Below, in pieces: positions 1-5,117 of a stretch of 11,137 bases of DNA. Position 1 is the first letter of the stretch. Each line of letters opens with the position of its first letter. Position numbers and translations under genes: made by a program. Origin of the DNA: an uncultured Erysipelotrichaceae bacterium. Lineage in GTDB: Bacteria > Bacillota_I > Bacilli_A > RF39 > UBA660. Below the pieces are notes generated by a model. That model had not been told where the DNA came from. It saw nothing but the letters and a program-made list of their open reading frames with translations, and did no database searches. Where the stretch lies: contig CACXJP010000064.1 in assembly GCA_902768065.1 (NCBI GenBank), forward strand, positions 1 through 11,137, in the 5' to 3' direction.

Positions 1-132
1 AATTCAAGAAGATTTGCCAAAAGGCAATATACTTTCTTTAACCATCAATTCAATACTAATTGGTTTAATGTTAATTTATATGATTTTGAAAAAACCATCC
101 AAGAAGTGTACAATTATATTATAGAAAAATAG
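1..132 (+). CDS. miaA: tRNA dimethylallyltransferase MiaA, C-terminal end (partial)
   Basis: The window opens inside a gene: frame 1 is open from base 1 and ends at TAG 130-132, giving 43 codons. The peptide contains RRFAKRQYTFF near its start and a WFN segment about ten residues later. This matches the C-terminus of MiaA, where an (R)xYAKRQxTWF motif is followed by a short W-F/D stretch and a terminal helix. MiaA transfers a dimethylallyl group to N6 of A37 in tRNAs that read UNN codons. The catalytic P-loop and substrate-binding parts lie upstream of the window, so only the tail can be judged. A hairpin terminator follows directly. Identification rests on this one motif, which is quite specific. 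Confidence 0.8.
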   Translation, partial: NSRRFAKRQYTFFNHQFNTNWFNVNLYDFEKTIQEVYNYIIEK

Positions 133-163
133 ACATATTATATTAATATTGTCTTTTTTTTTG
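131..163 (+). terminator. Rho-independent terminator after miaA
   Basis: AGACA at 131-135 pairs with TGTCT at 150-154. The stem extends through a TATTA/TAATA segment with one bulged base, leaving a three-base loop. A run of T residues follows from about 153 to 162. It overlaps the last base pair of the miaA stop codon. Confidence 0.7.
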
Positions 164-173
164 TTAAAAAATA

Positions 174-198
174 TATAATGTGTATAGTAGAGGGTGAT
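174..198 (+). promoter_or_regulatory. Candidate -10 box and ribosome binding site of the 203-1159 gene
   Basis: A TATAAT hexamer lies at 174-179, with no convincing -35 box 16-18 bases upstream, where the T-run of the miaA terminator sits. The Shine-Dalgarno-like AGGGTGAT at 191-198 is placed correctly for ATG 203 rather than for the in-frame GTG at 194, which lies inside it. This decides the start. Confidence 0.4.
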
Positions 199-202
199 AT
201 AT

Positions 203-1159
203 ATGAGAAGGAAAAGAATAAAAGCATTTTCATTTGTACTTATTGCAATACTTGTAGTAAGTATAGGATATGCTGTGATTGAAAATATTAATTTGAATAT
301 AACAGGAAGAGGAAGTGCTTCAGTAAATCGAAATAACTTTAAAGTTAAATTTTTAAATGAAAGTCCAAATCTTCCAATAGTAAACCCCACTGAAGGTAAT
401 ACTGTTACAATAACAAGTGATACTACTGCGATACTTGATTTAACATCATTATCAAAAAAAGATGATACAGTAACAGTAACAATAAAAATAAAAAATGAAT
501 CAAATGGAGTAGGTGCAGATTTTTATTTGTTTGTTGATAATAACAATAAACAATACTTTGAAGTAACAAATCAAGTTGCCAAAAGACAATTACAAGCAGG
601 TGAGATGACAACAGCAACAATAACAGTAAGAGTAAAAAAAGAACCAATAGAAACAGTAACTGCAAGACTAAGTGCAACTCTAAAAGCAGTTCCAATAGAT
701 AATGAAAATGCTATCTCGGAAGAAGGAAAATCTGATACAACTCCATATTATATATACTATGTTGGGGGATCAGAAGAAATGTTATATAATAATTTAAATG
801 TAAGTAAAGGTGTTTATTATAGCCCTGAAGCTGCAAATACTGCTTTTGGACATAATGCATATATAAAGATAAAAATAGTTGACTCAAAGTATTCTGAATT
901 ACACATTGCATATGTATTAAATGGACAAACATATGAAATGCCTGCAGGACCTAATGAATCAATTGATTATAATGTTTCTCTTTTCAATAGTATATTTGGA
1001 GAAGAAAATTGTGATGGAGATAGTGAGTATTATAGTTGTGAGACTGATGATCTTGAAGGAGAATTATATGATGATGGAAGTGTATATATAAAAGGAAAGA
1101 ATCCACATTGGTCATGTCAATTTGATGGTGATCCATTAATCTTCTTATGCTATGATTAG
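203..1159 (+). CDS. Secreted/membrane-anchored protein with TasA/camelysin-like N-terminal half and cysteine-containing C-terminal domain
   Basis: The product is 318 aa. A basic start (MRRKRIK) leads into a hydrophobic segment at about residues 9-26 ending in SIGYA, then NINLNITGRGSAS. This layout is typical of SipW-type signal sequences in TasA/camelysin-like proteins of Bacillota, in which a short strand rich in N, I and T follows the segment. Residues ~70-165 are rich in alternating T/V/I, with a TVTIKIKNES stretch resembling the beta-sandwich in which TasA-type proteins carry their conserved N residues. From about 180 onward the domain differs: it is rich in Y, N and D and has four Cys near the end, in two pairs each about ten residues apart, which could form disulfides. 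Such Cys-bearing tails occur in prepilin-like surface proteins of gut Bacillota, but I cannot assign the family firmly. No sipW homologue is adjacent. A surface or matrix role is inference. Confidence 0.55.
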   Translation: MRRKRIKAFSFVLIAILVVSIGYAVIENINLNITGRGSASVNRNNFKVKFLNESPNLPIVNPTEGNTVTITSDTTAILDLTSLSKKDDTVTVTIKIKNESNGVGADFYLFVDNNNKQYFEVTNQVAKRQLQAGEMTTATITVRVKKEPIETVTARLSATLKAVPIDNENAISEEGKSDTTPYYIYYVGGSEEMLYNNLNVSKGVYYSPEAANTAFGHNAYIKIKIVDSKYSELHIAYVLNGQTYEMPAGPNESIDYNVSLFNSIFGEENCDGDSEYYSCETDDLEGELYDDGSVYIKGKNPHWSCQFDGDPLIFLCYD

Positions 1160-1161
1160 AT

Positions 1162-1195
1162 AATAAAAAGAGCTTCATAATGAAGCTTTTTTTAT
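1162..1195. terminator. Bidirectional hairpin terminator between convergent genes
   Basis: AGCTTCA (1171-1177), loop TAA, TGAAGCT (1181-1187) make a seven-base-pair stem. It is flanked by AAAAG on the left and TTTTTTT on the right, so each strand has a T-run after the hairpin. It lies just after the plus-strand gene ending at 1159 and overlaps the stop codon of the minus-strand gene at 1192-1194. It can therefore serve both. Confidence 0.8.
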
Positions 1196-2134
1196 GTATT
1201 TAATTCTGAATATCTATCATAATCAAATTCATGTTCTGTAGTTTCTATCTGATGTAATTTATTTGTATCTATTAAAAAGAAATTATGTTCTAAGTAATCA
1301 ATTGATCCATCATTTACAATTGGATCATCCCAAGTTAAATCTAAATTTAACCAATTATTTTCAAAGTCAACAGCATTCCATATATGTTTCAAAGTCAACA
1401 GCATTCCATATATGCTGATTACTTGATACTCTAAAACTTTTTATCTTCATCTTTTCTAAAAACAACTGCATTAAATCCGTATATCCACCACATATCGCAT
1501 ATCCTTCAAACAGTGGACCATAAGCTATATCAGATTTATAATTGATAATATTTTTATCACTTCTATCAGAGTCATACTTACTATTATTTATTATGTAATC
1601 ATGTACTCTTAAAATATTATTATAAGTTGAATCATTAGGAATAATCAATTGAGTAGATAATTCATCAACCTTTGTTTTAACTAAATTAATTTCTTCTTGA
1701 GTATATGCTTTTTGAATAGTTAATGTAACTCTTCCAATAGAATCATATTCTGTAGATACATGTTTAAAACTATTAAAAGGATGAACATAATTATTAATAT
1801 CAGATAAAAGTGTCTGATCATTTGAAATTGCCTGAACATCATTAAGACAATCAGCATACTCTCCAGGACAATAAAAAGTAAACTCTGTATTACCTGAATT
1901 AATAATTGTATAATAAACATTTAATAATTCTTGCTTATTATTTGGATAGAAGTTCTTAGTATTTTGAACAAATTCAAAATCATAATCTCTATAATACTCA
2001 TTTACATTATCCATTACGACTTCTTTTTTAAAACCGCCATAATATTTACTTGCATATTGAAGTAAAGTATCTTTGTAATTCAATATCAATCCTATCAATA
2101 TTAATAGCAAGCCTAATACAAAAACTTTTTTCAT
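1192..2134 (-). pseudogene. Membrane-anchored transglutaminase-like protease, frame broken by a 28-bp tandem duplication
   Basis: The start is the ATG at 2134: GGAGG lies five bases upstream, while the in-frame ATG at 2146 falls within the Shine-Dalgarno region. Residues 1-20 form one membrane segment or signal anchor. The long middle region is unrecognised. The transglutaminase-like core follows: Cys215 in GYAICGGYTD, His241 in HIWNAV, and the expected Asp in LNLDLTWDDP. This is the Cys-His-Asp triad of the family, which includes outward-facing bacterial proteases. The reading frame runs only to residue 255, ending about 14 residues after His241 with a spurious TYMECC tail; the Asp and the last ~55 residues are in another frame. 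A perfect 28-bp tandem repeat at 1359-1414 causes this. Removing one copy gives an uninterrupted 304-aa protein ending at TAA 1192-1194. As written, the product lacks the catalytic Asp. A sequencing or assembly artefact is possible. Confidence 0.75.
1359..1414. repeat. Perfect 28-bp tandem duplication inside the transglutaminase-like gene
   Basis: Copy 1 is 1359-1386 and copy 2 is 1387-1414. They are identical at all 28 positions, beginning TTTCAAAG and ending CATATATG. Since 28 is not a multiple of 3, the second copy shifts the frame. The unit covers the codons for the catalytic His and the residues after it, so HIWNAVDFE can be read in both frames. No other copy is evident in the window, so this is not a CRISPR or dispersed repeat. 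Confidence 0.97.
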
Positions 2135-2160
2135 ATTATCCTCCATACATATAATAATTT

Positions 2161-2189
2161 TATATGATTATATATAAATAGTAAATCAA
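2161..2189 (-). promoter_or_regulatory. Possible promoter of the transglutaminase-like gene
   Basis: On the minus strand TTGATT (complement of 2184-2189) is followed after 17 bases by CATATA (complement of 2161-2166), with TATAAA just beyond. The region lies between the rpsT terminator and the Shine-Dalgarno at about 2140-2144. The whole stretch is A/T-rich, so chance matches are likely. Confidence 0.3.
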
Positions 2190-2211
2190 TTTTTAAGAAT
2201 AAAATGTAAAA

Positions 2212-2236
2212 TAAAAAAACCAATTAACTAATTGGC
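2212..2236 (-). terminator. Rho-independent terminator of rpsT
   Basis: The inverted repeat CCAATT...AATTGG spans 2220-2235. On the minus strand it is followed by seven T residues (complement of 2213-2219). It begins one base after the rpsT stop codon. Confidence 0.8.
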
Positions 2237-2500
2237 TTATTTTATAGAGTTATTCATCTTTGTTAATCTTGATTTTAAACGTGCAGCTTTATTCTTATGA
2301 ACTAAACCACTATTGTGAGCTTTATCAATTCTTTGTAAAGCTATATTTAAATTATTGCTAGCTTGTTCTTTGTTTCCAGCCTTAGCTTCCTTTTCAAACT
2401 TTTTAATTGCAGTTTTCATACTTGAATATACTAAAGTATTAACTTCAGCCTTCTTAGCATTTGAACGCATACGTTTTTTAGCACTCTTAATATTTGGCAT
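2237..2500 (-). CDS. rpsT: 30S ribosomal protein S20
   Basis: The product is 87 aa, very basic, and starts MPNIKSAKKRMRSNAKKAE, the standard S20 N-terminus. Its C-terminal half carries the motif IDKAHNSGLVHKNKAARLKSRL, in line with the family's (A)AxKGVIHKNxAARxKSRL. Length and helical composition fit S20, which binds 16S rRNA early in 30S assembly. The GAGGTGA Shine-Dalgarno lies just upstream of ATG 2500. The gene is monocistronic here, with its own promoter (2531-2559) and terminator (2212-2236). It diverges from gpr, as in Bacillus. S20 is known to repress its own synthesis in some bacteria; nothing in the short leader shows that here. Confidence 0.97.
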   Translation of the reverse strand: MPNIKSAKKRMRSNAKKAEVNTLVYSSMKTAIKKFEKEAKAGNKEQASNNLNIALQRIDKAHNSGLVHKNKAARLKSRLTKMNNSIK

Positions 2501-2530
2501 ATTTTCACCTCACTTTTTGTAAACACATTA

Positions 2531-2559
2531 ATTCTACCAAAAAATAACAAAAAATGCAA
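2531..2559 (-). promoter_or_regulatory. rpsT promoter (sigma-A type)
   Basis: On the minus strand TTGCAT (complement of 2554-2559) is followed after exactly 17 bases by TAGAAT (complement of 2531-2536). Transcription would start near 2524, leaving a leader of about 25 bases that contains the ribosome binding site. Confidence 0.6.
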
Positions 2560-2601
2560 ATAAAATCGACCAAAAAGTCAATAATATAAAAGGTGATAGA
2601 T

Positions 2602-3378
2602 ATGCATAAAATAAATCTAAACGATAATTATATTAGAACAGATTTACTATATGAACAAAAAAACACAAAAAATGAGGGTAGTTTAACATCTTATGATGAT
2701 ATAAAAGTTCTGTCAAACAAAGAAAAAAATTATGATTATTCTACAATATTTTTTGATGATATTACAGACTATGAATCATATAATAATCTTGAAAAAGTGT
2801 TTGTTAAAGAATTCTCAAAATATTTAAAAATAAAGAGCAATGATGTAATTGTAATAATTGGATTAGGCAACTCAAAATCAACACCTGATTCTCTTGGACC
2901 ACTAACAATAGATAAATTATTACCAACTAGATATTTATTTGAGTTTGGAGAAGTAGAAGATGGTTTTACAAATGTATCAATATATAAACCCGATGTTATT
3001 GGTAATACCGGAATAGAATCTATAAGTATTATTAAGAGCATAATAAATGAGGTACAACCGACAAAATTGATTGTAATTGACTCATTAAAAGCCAGTAACA
3101 AAGATAGATTAATAAAAACAATACAAATAACAAATAGTGGGATTAATCCTGGAAGTGGAATAAATAATAGTAGAGGAGAAATATCAAAAAGAACAATTAA
3201 TAGTGAAGTTATTGCTATTGGAATACCAACTGTTGTAGATATGAGTAATAATAATGAAGAAAACTTTATTGTTACTCCAACAAATATAGATTTTGTTATA
3301 GAAAGATTATCATCCCTTATTGCAAGTTCCCTAAATAAAAGTATACATAAGAACTATAATCGACAAATAAATGATTAG
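2602..3378 (+). CDS. gpr: GPR spore endopeptidase (germination protease)
   Basis: GPR degrades small acid-soluble spore proteins at germination. The product is 258 aa from ATG 2602; AGGTGAT at 2591-2597 fits that start better than the in-frame GTG at 2593, which lies within it. Family signatures appear in order: IRTDL (11-15) near the N-terminus, IIGLGNSKSTPDSLGP (85-100), VIDSLKAS (158-165), GINPGSGINNSRGEIS (180-195), and VIAIGIPTVVD (203-213). The two acidic residues that matter in Bacillus GPR (TPDALGP and IDAL contexts) are present as Asp96 and Asp160. The protein is about 110 residues shorter than Bacillus GPR, lacking most of the region between the PTVVD motif and the C-terminal helix, as in compact homologues. 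Forespore sigma-G control would be expected; TGCAAA near 2555 with CAATAAT near 2579 is only a weak match. It is intact, unlike spoIIP downstream. Confidence 0.92.
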   Translation: MHKINLNDNYIRTDLLYEQKNTKNEGSLTSYDDIKVLSNKEKNYDYSTIFFDDITDYESYNNLEKVFVKEFSKYLKIKSNDVIVIIGLGNSKSTPDSLGPLTIDKLLPTRYLFEFGEVEDGFTNVSIYKPDVIGNTGIESISIIKSIINEVQPTKLIVIDSLKASNKDRLIKTIQITNSGINPGSGINNSRGEISKRTINSEVIAIGIPTVVDMSNNNEENFIVTPTNIDFVIERLSSLIASSLNKSIHKNYNRQIND

Positions 3379-3407
3379 TAATATTATATATTCTATTTGG
3401 TGATAAG

Positions 3408-4269
3408 ATGAAAACCAAATCAAAAAGAAGAAAAAAGAGATTCTTAATATTAATCATATTTTTAAGTATTTATACAACATATAAGTATTTAGAAAAGAAA
3501 AAGGTAGAGATAACAGATAAAGAATTAATAAATATAGTAGTAAATAACTCTTTTAAAGAAGAAAATATTGTTAAAAGAATGATGAACCAAAATTATGAAA
3601 ATCCAATTCTATTATTAAATGAATCTTACAAAGAAGTAACAGAAAATAAAACAAATGAAAAACCAGTTATATATTTATATAATTCTCATCCAACAGAAGA
3701 ATATAAATCAACTAATATTGGTGAGTATTATGTTAATCCAACTGTTATAATGAATAACTATATTTTAGAAGGGATCTTCAATAAAAGAGGATATAAAACA
3801 TATGTAGAAGAAGAATCTGTAAAGAATATTCTAAATGATAATAATTGGAATTATGCCTCAAGCTATAAGATTATTAATTGAAAATGCAAAAATAAATAAT
3901 CCTTCTTTAGAATATTATATCGATATTCACAGAGATAGCCTTGAAAAAGATAAAACAACTATAAGAATAGATGGTAAAGATTACGCTAAAATAATATTTC
4001 TATTAGGTCTTGAAAATCCCAACTATGAACAAAATAATGAGTTCATAGAAAAGATTAATAATAAAGTAAATAATTATTATCCTGGATTAAGTAAAGGTAT
4101 TTATAAAAAAGAGGGGCCTGGTGTAAATGGTGTATATAATCAAGATTTTTCTGGTAAATTAATATTACTAGAAATAGGAGGCTATGAAAACACAACATCA
4201 GAGGTATTAAATACAGCGATAGCTTTTTCTAAATGTTATCTGGAGGTATTAGATGAAGAAAATAATTAA
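3408..4269 (+). pseudogene. spoIIP: Stage II sporulation protein P (SpoIIP), frame split near 3867
   Basis: SpoIIP is the forespore/mother-cell peptidoglycan amidase-endopeptidase that acts with SpoIID and SpoIIM in engulfment. The first part (3408-3881, 157 codons) has a basic N-terminus, a membrane segment at about 12-27, and the first motif VIYLYNSHPTEEY with His94. It reads to SSYK and stops at TGA 3879. The second part, in the +1 frame, supplies RLLIEN, then YYIDIHRDS, GPGVNGVYNQDFSG and LLEIGGYENTTSE, and stops at TAA 4267. All zinc and catalytic motifs of the family are therefore present, but in two frames. Homologues have SYxxSR at the joint; here TAT (3864) is followed by one base and then AGA (3868), so about 8 nt seem to be missing. 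Restored length is about 289 aa, shorter than the ~400 of Bacillus. It follows gpr after 29 bases, as in Bacillus. Natural loss or a consensus error are both possible. Confidence 0.85.
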
Positions 4270-4540
4270 AGGATCACTTCTGATAATGATTATTATTTAT
4301 ATAATTACTTTTGTTAATAGAAATAATTATTATGAAAATACTCAAGTATTATCAGATAATGCCATCAAACATTTCGAGGAAGACCTAAAATCAGGAAAAG
4401 AAATAAACCCCAGTAATTATCTACCTAAAAAGAAAGATTATAATAATAAAACATCCCTCTTTTTTTTAAAGGTATCTAAGACAATAGAAAACGTTGTAAA
4501 CTGTTCTCTTAAAAAGGTTTTACAGTATTTAGATAATTGA
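4253..4540 (+). CDS. Small membrane-anchored protein of the gpr-spoIIP operon (position of yqxA)
   Basis: The product is 95 aa. ATG 4253 follows GGAGGT (4242-4247) and overlaps the end of spoIIP by 17 bases, which suggests translational coupling. A short basic start leads to one membrane segment (about residues 8-23). The remainder is a predicted extracytoplasmic helical stretch with an FEEDLKSGKEI motif (around 41-51), a YNNKTS motif, and a final amphipathic helix. I do not recognise a named family with confidence. It occupies the place that yqxA has after spoIIP in Bacillus, but I could not confirm sequence similarity to it. A role in sporulation is inferred from the operon. The stop codon TGA (4538-4540) lies inside the -35 box of the next promoter. 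Confidence 0.7.
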   Translation: MKKIIKGSLLIMIIIYIITFVNRNNYYENTQVLSDNAIKHFEEDLKSGKEINPSNYLPKKKDYNNKTSLFFLKVSKTIENVVNCSLKKVLQYLDN

Positions 4541-4565
4541 CAAAATACCCAAAAAGTAGTATAAT
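4537..4565 (+). promoter_or_regulatory. Consensus sigma-A promoter for the 4594 gene
   Basis: TTGACA at 4537-4542 and TATAAT at 4560-4565 are separated by exactly 17 bases, a full 12/12 match to the vegetative consensus. Transcription would start near 4572, giving a leader of about 22 bases that includes AGGGGTGG (4581-4588). The -35 box overlaps the stop codon of the preceding gene. Confidence 0.9.
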
Positions 4566-4593
4566 ACGTGTGGTTTTTTAAGGGGTGGTGTCT

Positions 4594-5055
4594 ATGAATA
4601 TTGAAAGATATATTCAATTAGTAGAACAACTAATTACATCAAAAAAGATTACTCCAGACGAAAAGAAAAGATATTTGAAACTATTAGATAAACTTCAAAT
4701 GATGAAAAAAGTATCTCCAGAAGAGTATGAAAATAAATCATATATATATAGAGGAAAAATTTTATCTGATATAGATAGAATCATATATGAATTAAATAGA
4801 TTATCTAAACAAAAGGATTTAAAAGTAACGGAGCCCACATTAAAAAAAATGGCTTATCAATTAAATAAAGATAAATCAAAAAGAAGCTGTGCTGATTTAA
4901 AAAAACAAATCACAAAGTTACAACTAGAGAATAATATTACACCAAGTTTTTATTCAATATTTGAGTCCTTAGTAGATGAAGAAACAAAGCCATCTCTAGA
5001 TGAAACGATTTTTGAAGATAATGATGAAAGTAAAGCATTTAAAAAAAGTAGATAA
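4594..5055 (+). CDS. Uncharacterised 153-aa helical protein
   Basis: The product is 153 aa from ATG 4594. The AGGGGTGGTG at 4581-4590 is the ribosome binding site, so the in-frame GTG codons at 4585 and 4588 inside it are unlikely starts. The protein is lysine-rich, has no signal peptide or membrane segment, and is predicted to be almost entirely helical. Residues 1-75 look like two or three amphipathic helices, the middle is strongly basic, and the last 30 residues are acidic (DEETKPSLDE...EDNDE) before a basic KAFKKSR end. There is a single Cys. I recognise no family. It is driven by a perfect vegetative promoter and ends inside its own terminator, so it is a monocistronic, probably well-expressed unit. 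Its place ahead of the 5118-9152 operon suggests but does not prove a shared function. Confidence 0.75.
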   Translation: MNIERYIQLVEQLITSKKITPDEKKRYLKLLDKLQMMKKVSPEEYENKSYIYRGKILSDIDRIIYELNRLSKQKDLKVTEPTLKKMAYQLNKDKSKRSCADLKKQITKLQLENNITPSFYSIFESLVDEETKPSLDETIFEDNDESKAFKKSR

Positions 5056-5068
5056 ACTACTTTTTTTT
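5041..5068 (+). terminator. Rho-independent terminator overlapping the end of the 4594 gene
   Basis: AAAAAAAGTAG (5041-5051) pairs with CTACTTTTTTT (5057-5067) around the loop ATAAA, followed by the T-run to 5068. The left arm encodes the last residues (KKSR) and the loop contains the stop codon TAA (5053-5055). It separates this gene from the following operon. Confidence 0.85.
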
Positions 5069-5089
5069 GTTGCCCATTTATAGTATAAT
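5062..5089 (+). promoter_or_regulatory. Promoter of the 5118-9152 operon
   Basis: A perfect TATAAT lies at 5084-5089. The -35 region 16-17 bases upstream is the T-run of the preceding terminator (TTTTTT, about 5062-5067), so the -35 match is weak. The start would be near 5096, with GAGGTG at 5105-5110 ahead of ATG 5118. Confidence 0.55.
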
Positions 5090-5117
5090 TAAGAATAGTA
5101 GAATAGAGGTGTTTTAG

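Noticed and set aside
1192..1404. Separate 70-aa minus-strand gene
   Set aside because: It starts inside the duplicated unit, has no ribosome binding site of its own, and is the displaced C-terminal part of the transglutaminase-like gene.
1359..1414. CRISPR repeat pair
   Set aside because: The two 28-bp copies are directly adjacent with no spacer and lie inside a coding sequence; there are no cas genes.
2555..2585. Sigma-G promoter for gpr
   Set aside because: TGCAAA and CAATAAT with an 18-base gap fit the forespore consensus only loosely in very A/T-rich DNA, so it is mentioned in the gpr entry but not called as a feature.
3861..3881. Programmed ribosomal frameshift in spoIIP
   Set aside because: No slippery heptamer, stimulating hairpin or internal Shine-Dalgarno is visible, and the residues expected at the joint are missing, which indicates a deletion.
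3835..4269. Independent 144-aa gene after the first spoIIP part
   Set aside because: Its first ~11 codons are an out-of-frame reading of spoIIP, there is no Shine-Dalgarno, and the rest continues the SpoIIP domain.
3879..4540. UGA read as tryptophan (Mollicutes-type code)
   Set aside because: Tryptophans are encoded by TGG throughout; the TGA at 4538 ends a gene at a natural point; and reading through TGA 3879 soon meets TAA without restoring SpoIIP.
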